The position numbers and the translations under genes were made by a program. From Bacillus infantis (lineage in GTDB: Bacteria > Bacillota > Bacilli > Bacillales > Cytobacillaceae), in contig NZ_JAIVAP010000001.1 of NCBI RefSeq assembly GCF_020171945.1, positions 310,001-374,000 on the forward strand: a stretch of 64,000 nucleotides of DNA, given 5' to 3'. Under the pieces are notes generated by a model. That model saw only the letters and a program-made list of their open reading frames with translations. It did not search any database and was not told the origin of the DNA. Of this stretch, positions 1 through 7,275 are shown piece by piece (the stretch's first letter is position 1; every line of letters begins with the position of its first letter).

Positions 1-2
1 TG

Positions 3-182
3 GACACTCACCCTGCCACTATCATCATTCTGCTGCTTGTGGCAGGAAACCTTGCAGGTATCTTGGGGATGATCCTTGCTATTCCAACGTATGCAGTTGT
101 AAAAACAATCGTTATGAACTTTGTACGGTTCCTGCGGGCAAGAAGAGAAAGTGTTGCCTCTGGCTCTGATACTGTCCTTTAA
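3..182 (+). CDS. AI-2E family transporter, C-terminal fragment
   Basis: The 5' part of the gene lies outside the window. The visible 59 codons end at a TAA and give one hydrophobic segment holding VAGNLAGILGMILAIPTYAV, followed by a short basic cytoplasmic tail. This is the typical end of the last membrane helices of the AI-2E/UPF0118 exporter family (YrrI, YtvI, YdbI and relatives), integral membrane proteins proposed to export signals or ions. A strong hairpin terminator follows at once, so this is the last gene of its transcript. The substrate cannot be judged from the fragment. Confidence 0.75.
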   Translation, partial: DTHPATIIILLLVAGNLAGILGMILAIPTYAVVKTIVMNFVRFLRARRESVASGSDTVL

Positions 183-185
183 AAA

Positions 186-222
186 AGGGAAGCAAACTCA
201 GCTGAGTTTGCTTCCTTTTTTG
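186..222 (+). terminator. Rho-independent terminator after the AI-2E transporter
   Basis: A near-perfect self-complementary stretch (GGAAGCAAACTCAG / CTGAGTTTGCTTCC) is followed by a T run and sits 5 nt after the stop codon. It is A-rich on the other side too, so it can also end the leftward transcript of the acetyltransferase. Confidence 0.85.
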
Positions 223-236
223 CTGATTTTTCAATA

Positions 237-803
237 TTAATTTTCCTTACAAGTGTTTCCCGCTTTTTTATCATATTCCATCAGCCAGGCATCTCTCCAT
301 TCTCCTTCATGGTATTCATTTTTCGGGAGAAGCTTTCTTTTTTGCATTCCGCAGCTCTCATAGCAGGCAATTGCCCTTTCATTCCATGTCTGGGGATCCA
401 TGACTACCAGGTCTGCTCCCTTTTCTATGATCAGATAGTCGATCATAGACTGGACGAGCAGCTTTCCGATCCCTTTTCCCCAGAATTTTGGTTCCCCGAT
501 GAACTGATCTGTCCCATAGACAGAAATTCCCGGATCGTATCCGTATTTCTCCCTTTCTTCTTCATCAAGCGGATAAAACTGGATATACCCCAGTTCTGTT
601 TCTTCCCATTCAAAAATACAGGCAGCCACATGACGATCCTGTTTATAAAAATGTTCATCGACCATTTGCAGTGAATGAGGATTGTCCCTTCCTTCGTAAT
701 ATTTCAGCACAGACGGATCCTGCAGCCATCGGACAAGGTGGAATTTATCCCTGTCTTTCAGTGCTCTTACTTTCAGGCTGCCATTTTCAATTAATACACT
801 CAT
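237..803 (-). CDS. GNAT acetyltransferase, AAC(6')-like
   Basis: A 188-residue protein with the Gcn5-related N-acetyltransferase fold. The acetyl-CoA motif reads FWGKGIGKLLVQSMIDYL at about 115-132 and is followed by a DPQTWNERAIACYESCGM strand-helix motif. The DP..WN.RAI.CYEK.GF signature and the C-terminal EYHEGEWRDAWLMEY resemble the aminoglycoside 6'-N-acetyltransferase branch that uses acetyl-CoA to modify amines. The start at MSVLIENG is chosen because GGAGG lies 8 nt upstream; a longer reading frame lacks a ribosome site. Whether it confers drug resistance or acetylates another amine cannot be told from sequence. Confidence 0.8.
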   Translation of the reverse strand: MSVLIENGSLKVRALKDRDKFHLVRWLQDPSVLKYYEGRDNPHSLQMVDEHFYKQDRHVAACIFEWEETELGYIQFYPLDEEEREKYGYDPGISVYGTDQFIGEPKFWGKGIGKLLVQSMIDYLIIEKGADLVVMDPQTWNERAIACYESCGMQKRKLLPKNEYHEGEWRDAWLMEYDKKAGNTCKEN

Positions 804-922
804 AGTAAGCCTCCGAATTAATATTCTCTTTATTATAACAATTCCATAAACTTCAATCCTTTCCTGTATGTATCCGGCTATTTCTGTCAATAGTGATAGA
901 AAAACAGGAACGGGGATCATAT

Positions 923-1267
923 ATGAAAAAAGGAATTTATTTTATCAATGAAAAACTGACAGCCGGAGATTATGAGCCAGAAAGTATTCATGAAATCCAA
1001 AAGAAGGCAGCGCAGGATTATATGAAAATAAACCGAATATCTTCAGTTAGGCTGAACCCCTGGCAGCTTAATGATCATTATGAAAACCTGCATGCCCTTT
1101 ATTATGACTTGAAGGAAGGCAAAATGATGCTGGACTGCCTCGTGTGTTTTAATGAACAGTCTGCCTCTGACTTCGCTGCTGCTTATCCAGCCAGATGGCT
1201 GCTCCTGAAAAGCTTTTTCCATGAGATATGCTTTTCAGAGGAAAAAGCACTGCCTGCTGCAGAGTAG
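923..1267 (+). CDS. hypothetical protein, 114 aa
   Basis: Not recognised. It encodes a soluble, mixed-charge protein of 114 residues starting MKKGIYFINEKLTAG, with no signal peptide or membrane helix. The ATG at 923 follows a G-rich ribosome site; an in-frame GTG at 893 would add ten residues but lacks a clear site. It is divergent from the acetyltransferase gene, and the two starts are about 120 bp apart. A Cys and a cluster of Trp/Tyr lie in the C-terminal half. Function unknown. Confidence 0.6.
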   Translation: MKKGIYFINEKLTAGDYEPESIHEIQKKAAQDYMKINRISSVRLNPWQLNDHYENLHALYYDLKEGKMMLDCLVCFNEQSASDFAAAYPARWLLLKSFFHEICFSEEKALPAAE

Positions 1268-1351
1268 ATAAGAACAGAAAACCTCTCTCATGCGTTTTTT
1301 ATATAGCGAAATAGGAAATATACATACTATAAAAACGATAGGAGGTTCGTC

Positions 1352-1831
1352 ATGAAAAAATCAAAATTATTGAATCCACTAGCAGCCGCCCTTCTCATGC
1401 TTCCGCTTGCTGCCTGTGGAAATGATGAAGATGAAGTACAGTATCCGCCCCCTAGCGCCCCAAGCCAGGAAGATGATTTGAATACGGATAATAAACAGCC
1501 GGTTGAGGATTTCTCCCGGATCAATTTTACAGATTTTGAGCTTGATGCTGAGTATCCGGATATGAAATCATATGAAGTTGACTATGAATATGACAGAAAT
1601 AATACGATGGAAGCTGAGATCAAAGATGGTGTAAATGATGAAGAATTCAACGGAGACGAAGCGCTGGACAAGCTGCTGGAAGCATTCAAGCAATTCACTT
1701 TTGATGAAGAATCCTCAGAAGATGAAGTGCTGATACAAGTCATACAAGGTCTTGACCTTAATGAAGATTATGAAAATATTGAAGTTGAAGTGACTTTTAC
1801 GGATGGTACCGAGAAAACTTATTCAAAATAA
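1352..1831 (+). CDS. YusW-like lipoprotein
   Basis: A 159-residue lipoprotein. The N-terminus is a type II signal peptide with lipobox LAAC (cleavage before Cys-22), followed by a Pro/Ser/Asp-rich linker of about 30 residues and a very acidic domain. The segment from about residue 58 (FTDFELDAEYPDMKSYEV) to the end resembles the YusW domain of Bacillus, a small alpha/beta domain seen in one or two copies in secreted lipoproteins. It should sit on the outer face of the membrane. AGGAGG lies 6 nt before the ATG and a strong terminator follows, so it is monocistronic. Confidence 0.75.
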   Translation: MKKSKLLNPLAAALLMLPLAACGNDEDEVQYPPPSAPSQEDDLNTDNKQPVEDFSRINFTDFELDAEYPDMKSYEVDYEYDRNNTMEAEIKDGVNDEEFNGDEALDKLLEAFKQFTFDEESSEDEVLIQVIQGLDLNEDYENIEVEVTFTDGTEKTYSK

Positions 1832-1839
1832 AACGGAAT

Positions 1840-1877
1840 CTGAAGGGACAGCTGGTTCATGCCCTTCAGGTTTTTTT
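1840..1877 (+). terminator. Rho-independent terminator after the YusW-like lipoprotein
   Basis: An 8-bp GC-rich stem (CTGAAGGG / CCCTTCAG) with a 14-nt loop is followed by GTTTTTTT. Confidence 0.85.
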
Positions 1878-2026
1878 GCTGTGTTCCTGAATCAGCATTA
1901 AAAGCTGCTGAAAATGTTGTTCTTGACCCTCCTTCCTTAGTATGCAGAATTTTCCACCGCATAACTTTCTGGCATGATTCTCTGTGTTTGAGACACAATA
2001 ACAGAATCACGGGAAGGCGGTGAGCA

Positions 2027-3142
2027 ATGTTGAGAAAAAGATCATTTTTTATGACAGTGTTTGCTTTATTAACTATGCTCCTCTGTGTTCCTTCCGGTTC
2101 AGCTATATACCAGGGACACCATCCCGGCTTGCAGCTCAGGATCATGGAGACGACGGACCTTCACTCTTACATAATGAATTACGAGTATAAAACCGGCAAA
2201 AAAGTCAAGAGCTTTGGGTTTGTGAAAACCGTAAGCTTAATAAAGAAAGCGCGCAGTGAGAAAGCTAATACCCTTCTCTTTGACAATGGCGATCTGATCC
2301 AGGGCAGTGCCCTGGGAGATTATATTCATGAACATCCAGGCCAGCTCCATCCGATTATCAGCATTATGAACGAGCTGCAGTACGATGCCGCAGCACCCGG
2401 CAATCATGAATTCAATTATGGGCTGGGTTATCTTAATAAAAAGCTGAAAGAAGCAGCCTTTCCTTATGTCAACAGCAATCTCTTTATCCAGGGTACAGAA
2501 TCTTTCCAGGAAGAGCTTCCCTATTTTTCCCCTTATGTCATTCTTCACCGCATCTTCACGGGGGATGATGGCAGAAAATATCCTGTTAAAATCGGTGTGA
2601 TCGGTTTTATTACACCCGTTGTCCTTAAATGGGATGCAGAACATTTAAAAGGGAAGCTAATCAATAAATCAATTGTCGAATCAGCTGAGCATTATATTCC
2701 AATCATGAGGGAAAAAGGCGCCGATGTCGTCATTGCACTGGCACATGCAGGTCTCGAAGCTGATGAACAGGTTAAGGATAAAAGCTTGAACTCAGTGCTC
2801 GGGCTGAGCAAGGTTCCTGGAATTGATGCCATTATGTACGGGCATACCCACCAGGTCTTTCCGTCCCCAAAACCATGGCACGGCAGCAGGCTGGTTGATA
2901 TGGAAGCAGGCACAATCAATGGAATTCCGGCTGTACAGGCAGGTTCTTGGGGAAGCCATTTAGGGATTATAGATCTGAATCTGGCTTTAAAAGAAGGAAA
3001 GTGGAAAGTTGTATCCACTGACACAGATGTCCGTCCCGTCTTTCTCCCTGGTGCCCCGGGCCTTTCAGGCGGGATCGAAAATGATCAGAGAGCAAAACAG
3101 CTCGCTGAAGATGTTCATCTGAAAGCTAAAAAGCATAAATAA
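2027..3142 (+). CDS. CpdB/YfkN-type metallophosphoesterase, N-terminal domain only
   Basis: A 371-residue exported phosphoesterase. A signal peptide (about 1-26, ending SGSA) is followed by the calcineurin-like metal-binding motifs TTDLHSYIMNY (DxH), DNGD, GNHEFNYG and YGHTHQVF. This is the 2',3'-cyclic-nucleotide 2'-phosphodiesterase/3'-nucleotidase family, which releases phosphate from nucleotides outside the cell. Family members are about 650 aa or longer because a C-terminal nucleotide-specificity (5_nucleotid_C) domain follows. Here the frame stops at the domain border (AEDVHLKAKKHK), and no continuation is seen downstream in any frame. It may be a stand-alone phosphoesterase or a decayed gene; the catalytic motifs look intact. 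Confidence 0.8.
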   Translation: MLRKRSFFMTVFALLTMLLCVPSGSAIYQGHHPGLQLRIMETTDLHSYIMNYEYKTGKKVKSFGFVKTVSLIKKARSEKANTLLFDNGDLIQGSALGDYIHEHPGQLHPIISIMNELQYDAAAPGNHEFNYGLGYLNKKLKEAAFPYVNSNLFIQGTESFQEELPYFSPYVILHRIFTGDDGRKYPVKIGVIGFITPVVLKWDAEHLKGKLINKSIVESAEHYIPIMREKGADVVIALAHAGLEADEQVKDKSLNSVLGLSKVPGIDAIMYGHTHQVFPSPKPWHGSRLVDMEAGTINGIPAVQAGSWGSHLGIIDLNLALKEGKWKVVSTDTDVRPVFLPGAPGLSGGIENDQRAKQLAEDVHLKAKKHK

Positions 3143-3238
3143 GGACACTGCAGACAATATTGCTTTACTTCCATTCTCTGCTTATTTATACTAAATTGTA
3201 TGAAATTAGACCTATTTCGATAGTAGGGGTGACTATTT

Positions 3239-3376
3239 ATGCTGAAAGACAGCGAATATTTGCTTTTTATTAGGGAAATTGGCAGATTGATCACTGACTT
3301 TGAAAAATGCAAAGAGCCTGATATCCAGCAAAAAATCCTTCAGGATATTAAACTGCTGGGGTTTGCTCTTCAATAA
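3239..3376 (+). CDS. small hypothetical protein, 45 aa
   Basis: A short reading frame starting MLKDSEYLLFIREIGRLITD with an AGGGGTGA ribosome site 8 nt upstream. It predicts an amphipathic, mostly helical 45-residue peptide with one Cys. It lies between the phosphoesterase and a tandem repeat array. Not recognised; the ribosome site and clean helix pattern argue that it is real. Confidence 0.5.
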   Translation: MLKDSEYLLFIREIGRLITDFEKCKEPDIQQKILQDIKLLGFALQ

Positions 3377-3395
3377 TATTAAGAGATTAATTCAG

Positions 3396-3690
3396 AGAGG
3401 GCCTCATTTGAGGACCGCTGGAGCCATCTGATTGTAGAAAGTAAATCAGAGGGTCTTAGTCAAAGCCATTGAGACCCTCTGACAAGAGATAAGCGAATCA
3501 GAGGGTCTTAGTCAGAGCCATTGAGACCCTCTGACAAGAGAAAAGTGAATCAGAGGGTCTTAGTTAGAGCCATTGAGACCCTCTGACAAGAGAAAAGTGA
3601 ATTAGAGGGTCATAGTCAGAGCCATTGAGACCTCTGGCCACCAAAAAGCGAATCAGACGGTCTTAGTCAGGGCCGCTAAAGCCCTCTTTC
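3396..3690. repeat. palindromic tandem array A (52-bp units, about 5 copies)
   Basis: Five units start at 3444, 3496, 3548, 3600 and 3651 (steps of 52, 52, 52 and 51 bp), with a degenerate unit before them. Each unit holds an inverted repeat with 11-bp arms (TCAGAGGGTCT / AGACCCTCTGA), a 15-nt centre and a 15-nt linker. The array lies between convergent genes. From 3691 to 3871 I see nothing further: no gene, and only a weak hairpin near the end of the leftward gene. Confidence 0.9.
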
Positions 3691-3871
3691 TTATAGAAAA
3701 CAGAAGAGTTTCCCCCACACCTCACCAATCCTGCCTATCTATGCGCCATTTGAATCATCGTCAGGAATTTCATATTGCTAATTTTCAATGTTAATAGGGC
3801 CACTTCCAAAGAAACGGATAGGCCGCTGCCTCTTGTGCGTCTATTTTACTTTTCTCCGGGCTATTTTGCGC

Positions 3872-4801
3872 TTAGCCCATCTCTTCTCTCCCTTTTTCAT
3901 ACACCTGCAGATTCATGAAAATGGTATTCAGGATGGGGGCCGGCAAACGCTTGCCTTCTGCAGCATCCAGCAGGTATTTAAAAAAGTGGGCTGACTCAGT
4001 CTGCAAGCCTTTTTCCATATCACGCTGCATGGAAGATTTCATCATGTATCCGACTGCATTGATTTTTTTGATGATAATTTCTTTGGCATCATCCGGAAGA
4101 TTCGCTCCCATGCTTTTCATGGCAGGCAGGATTTCCAGAGCGAGCCCCTCTATGATGCTTCTCCCCTCTGCTGTATCCCTGATAGGACCGATTGGCGAAC
4201 GTGTCAATGTTGTAAGCCCGGACATCATGCTGATAAATAGATACTTGGTCCACATTTCACTCACGATCTCACTGCTGTACCGGAAAGATGCCTTTGTTCC
4301 GGCAAGCGATTCCTGTATCCGTGAAATCCTCTCTGTCTCCCTCCCGTCAATTTCGCCAAAAACAACCTCCTGCATATCACTTTTCTGAACGATTTCGCCC
4401 TTTTCATTCAATGTAGATTCGATGAAGCAAAGACCTCCAAGGAGCCTCTCCTTTCCAAAAGCCCTTTCAAGTATGTCCATATGTGCAATGCCATTCAAAA
4501 GCGGAAGGATGCATGTACCTTCTCCAGCAAAAGGCTTGATATTTTCGATGGCTTCCTTAAGGTGATAGGCTTTCACAGAAAGCAGGATCAAATCAAAGTT
4601 CTCTTCTGAAGGAACTCCTGTTCTCAGAAGCTTTGGTTTCAGCTTTGCATCTCCATGTACACTGTTGATGACCAGGCCGTTATGCTGAAGCTGATCGTAT
4701 TTCTTTTCCCTTACTAGAAAGGTAACGTCTTCTCCTTTTTCATGGAGCCTGCCTCCGAAATAGCCTCCTACTGCTCCTGCCCCTGCAATCAATATCCGCA
4801 T
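3872..4801 (-). CDS. 2-dehydropantoate 2-reductase family protein (ApbA/PanE-like)
   Basis: A 309-residue oxidoreductase with an N-terminal Rossmann motif GAGAVGGYFGGRLHEKG (residues 7-23) and the C-terminal helical ApbA domain (KYLFISMMSGLTTLTRSPIG, with conserved Lys). The family reduces ketopantoate to pantoate with NADPH in coenzyme A synthesis, but Bacillus species often carry several paralogues of uncertain substrate. The start at MRILIAG is chosen because AAAGGATGG lies 8 nt upstream; the longer frame adds 22 unrelated residues. It is monocistronic, so pathway context gives no help. Confidence 0.8.
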   Translation of the reverse strand: MRILIAGAGAVGGYFGGRLHEKGEDVTFLVREKKYDQLQHNGLVINSVHGDAKLKPKLLRTGVPSEENFDLILLSVKAYHLKEAIENIKPFAGEGTCILPLLNGIAHMDILERAFGKERLLGGLCFIESTLNEKGEIVQKSDMQEVVFGEIDGRETERISRIQESLAGTKASFRYSSEIVSEMWTKYLFISMMSGLTTLTRSPIGPIRDTAEGRSIIEGLALEILPAMKSMGANLPDDAKEIIIKKINAVGYMMKSSMQRDMEKGLQTESAHFFKYLLDAAEGKRLPAPILNTIFMNLQVYEKGREEMG

Positions 4802-4945
4802 AACATGACCATCCTTTCTCAAGATACGGCTGCAAAATAACCCCTGCATCATTCCGTTTATTTCCATTATTACTTCTCATTCTAGCACAGCATCTAAACA
4901 GAAGAGCCTGGAATTGCTCATCCAGGCCCTTATGCATCATTAATC

Positions 4946-6391
4946 TTAAGCTACTCTTCCTGTAATATCTTCTTCGAGTGCGATATTGTTCTTTCTTGCC
5001 TTTCCTGCTGCGTTGTAGAAAAGAACAGTGATAATAACCGTGGCAATCGCAGCCCCTAAATACGATATATTCATTGAAAGCCCAAACCCGATTTTGGCGT
5101 TAAGAATATAAGTAACGGTGGCCATTGTCATGAAAATGCCCGGGATCATTGCAATCCAATAATTTTTTCTGGCAATGAAAAGATACATGCTTGCTACCCA
5201 AAGGGCGATGACAGCAGTAGACTGGTTTGCCCAAGAAAAGTATCTCCACAGAATCTCAAAGTCTATCTTTGTCAGTGCAAAAGAAATGACAAACAGCGGC
5301 AGGGCGATAACCAGGCGGTTGCCCAGCTTCTGCTGCCCAAAGCGGATATAATCGGCAATGATCATCCGAGCGCTTCGGAAAGCTGTGTCACCTGATGTGA
5401 TAGGAAGGACAATTACCCCCAGCACGGCCAGTGTTCCGCCGACAGCACCAAGAGTCAGTTTTGAAGCTTCACTAACAACGGCTGCAGGACCGCCGGCTGC
5501 AAGCAGTTCGTTTAAGCCTGCAGAGCCATTGAAAAGGCTCATAGCAGCTGCAGCCCAGATCATGGCAATAACACCTTCTGCAATCATCATGCCATAGAAA
5601 ATCTTTCTGCCCTGATCCTCATTTTCTGTTGTCCTGGAAATGATTGGCGTCTGGGTCGCATGGAATCCGGATAAAGCCCCGCAGGAAATCGTCAGGAACA
5701 GGAGCGGGAAGATTGGTGCATTGTCAGGATGCATATTTGTCAGATTAATCTCAGGGATAGGTGCACCGCTGATGATGAGTGAAGCCCCTACTCCAAGAGC
5801 ACTGATCAGCAGCAATGCTCCAAAAATGGGATAAAAGCGCCCAATGATTTTGTCAATCGGCAATAATGTCGCCAAAATATAGTAGATAAAAATGGCACCA
5901 AGAATAAGGCCCATGCTCATCCACCCGTTCATCAGATTGTGAAGCAGCCCTGCAGGGGAAGTGACAAATACAGTCCCCACGAGAAGCAGCAGCAGTATAG
6001 CGAATGCGTTTACAACATGCTTCATGAAGCTGCCGAGAAATTTTCCAGCCAGTTCAGGCAAGTGTGCGCCCCTGTTGCGGATTGAAATCATCCCTGTCAG
6101 ATAATCATGGACAGCTCCGGCGAAAATACAGCCGAGCACAATCCAAAGAAAAGCAACCGGTCCATATAAAGCACCCATGATCGGTCCAAAGATCGGCCCT
6201 ACACCTGCTATATTAAGCAGCTGGATAAGAGAGTTTTTCTTCGTGTTCATCGGCAGATAATCAACGCCGTCTTTGTGTGTATATGCCGGGGTCTGCCTCT
6301 CTTTTTTAACGCCGAATACCTTTTCAACAAATTTCCCGTAAGTGAAATAACCTACTATAAGTAAAATGATGCCTGCTATAAAAGAATACAA
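4946..6391 (-). CDS. cstA: carbon starvation protein A family transporter (CstA/BtsT type)
   Basis: A 481-residue polytopic membrane protein with the CstA signature GVGPIFGPIMGALYGPVAF near residue 60-80 and GFHATQTPIISRT in the middle; about 12-14 helices. Family members carry pyruvate (E. coli BtsT/CstA) or peptides (B. subtilis CstA) during carbon limitation. It is shorter than E. coli CstA (701 aa). The TTG start at 6391 is supported by AAAGGAGG 8 nt upstream. It lies beside lytS-lytT, the same pairing as BtsS/BtsR with BtsT, which points to pyruvate. The upstream region has a cre-like site and an inverted repeat. Confidence 0.85.
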   Translation of the reverse strand: MYSFIAGIILLIVGYFTYGKFVEKVFGVKKERQTPAYTHKDGVDYLPMNTKKNSLIQLLNIAGVGPIFGPIMGALYGPVAFLWIVLGCIFAGAVHDYLTGMISIRNRGAHLPELAGKFLGSFMKHVVNAFAILLLLLVGTVFVTSPAGLLHNLMNGWMSMGLILGAIFIYYILATLLPIDKIIGRFYPIFGALLLISALGVGASLIISGAPIPEINLTNMHPDNAPIFPLLFLTISCGALSGFHATQTPIISRTTENEDQGRKIFYGMMIAEGVIAMIWAAAAMSLFNGSAGLNELLAAGGPAAVVSEASKLTLGAVGGTLAVLGVIVLPITSGDTAFRSARMIIADYIRFGQQKLGNRLVIALPLFVISFALTKIDFEILWRYFSWANQSTAVIALWVASMYLFIARKNYWIAMIPGIFMTMATVTYILNAKIGFGLSMNISYLGAAIATVIITVLFYNAAGKARKNNIALEEDITGRVA

Positions 6392-6407
6392 TTGAAATGC
6401 CTCCTTT

Positions 6408-6421
6408 TGTAATCGCTTACA
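6408..6421 (-). promoter_or_regulatory. cre-like CcpA site before cstA
   Basis: TGTAAGCGATTACA on the minus strand differs from the catabolite-responsive-element consensus TGWAARCGYTWNCW at one position. It lies just upstream of the cstA ribosome site, downstream of the likely promoter, a position that fits roadblock repression by CcpA on glucose. Confidence 0.6.
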
Positions 6422-6444
6422 GAAAGTATAAGGCATAGAGAAGA

Positions 6445-6474
6445 AATATGGCGGAATTGCAGCCAACATGTCAA
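6445..6474 (-). promoter_or_regulatory. candidate sigma-A promoter of cstA
   Basis: TTGACA (6469-6474) and CATATT (6445-6450) are separated by 18 bp on the minus strand, upstream of the cre-like site. Confidence 0.45.
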
Positions 6475-6486
6475 TAAACTGTCTTA

Positions 6487-6517
6487 AGATGCATGATTCC
6501 AAAGCTGAAATGCATCT
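6487..6517. promoter_or_regulatory. inverted repeat upstream of cstA, candidate LytT site
   Basis: Perfect 8-bp arms AGATGCAT / ATGCATCT are separated by 15 bp and placed just upstream of the -35 element, the usual position for an activator. Assignment to LytT is inference; LytTR regulators more often use direct repeats. Confidence 0.35.
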
Positions 6518-6539
6518 GCAAGATTTAAATCCTGCATCA

Positions 6540-7274
6540 CTAAATTTCCAGTCTGCTCCTTAATCCTTTGGCATAATTCCGGCTGACAGATAATATTTCC
6601 TCAGACCCCTCCACTTTCAGCTGGTAGGCGCCGTTGAACCATGGAGTCAGCCTTGATACATATGGCAGATGGACGATTGTGCTTTTATGTATGCGGAAGA
6701 AAGGAAAATGCTGAAGTCTGCTTTCCAGCTCCTTTAAAGGAGTTTTGACAGAGTAGCTTCCGTTTTTCGCAACAATCCTGGAGACTTTATCTTCACGGGA
6801 TATATAAAGGATGGATGATGGGTCTATATAAGAAATATTGCCATCCTCCTCCACTGCTAGTTTCCCAGGGTTCACGGCTGCGGCTGTGCTGCCGCCTTCT
6901 TCTGCAAAAAGCTTCCTTAGCCTTAATACTGTTTCTTTAAGCAGGGTTTCGTCAAAAGGCTTCAGCAGATAATCAACCGCTTCGTAGCGGAAAGCTTCTG
7001 CCGCAAACTGCGGGTAAGCTGTCGCAAAGATGATTTTCGGCACTTTTTTTAAATCATTCAGCGACCTGGCAGCTTCCATGCCATTCATTTTTGGCATTTC
7101 AATATCCAAAAATACAGCATCCGGCTGCAGCTGCAGGCACTGGATGACGGCCTGTTCACCTGATTCTGCTTCTCCCACTACCTGCAGGTCTTCATATTCT
7201 TTCAGCAGGTGAACCAGCTCCTGCCTGCTGTACGGCTCATCGTCTGCAATCAATATGCTGATTTTTCTTTCCAT
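6540..7274 (-). CDS. lytT: LytTR-family response regulator
   Basis: A 244-residue response regulator. The receiver domain (1-120) has the acidic pair DD at 11-12, phospho-acceptor Asp-57 in AVFLDIEMP, and the Lys of LLKPF. The C-terminal LytTR DNA-binding domain (about 140-244) contains FFRIHKSTIVHLPYVSRL. The ribosome site AAAGGAG lies inside the end of lytS and the start is 1 bp past the lytS stop, so translation is coupled. With the sensor it most likely activates the neighbouring cstA, as LytST/BtsSR systems do for pyruvate-uptake genes. Confidence 0.9.
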   Translation of the reverse strand: MERKISILIADDEPYSRQELVHLLKEYEDLQVVGEAESGEQAVIQCLQLQPDAVFLDIEMPKMNGMEAARSLNDLKKVPKIIFATAYPQFAAEAFRYEAVDYLLKPFDETLLKETVLRLRKLFAEEGGSTAAAVNPGKLAVEEDGNISYIDPSSILYISREDKVSRIVAKNGSYSVKTPLKELESRLQHFPFFRIHKSTIVHLPYVSRLTPWFNGAYQLKVEGSEEILSVSRNYAKGLRSRLEI

Positions 7275-7275
7275 G

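Noticed and set aside
3143-3240. Search for a frameshifted C-terminal domain of the CpdB-like gene
   Set aside because: No recognisable 5_nucleotid_C motif in any frame downstream, so a simple frameshift is not supported.
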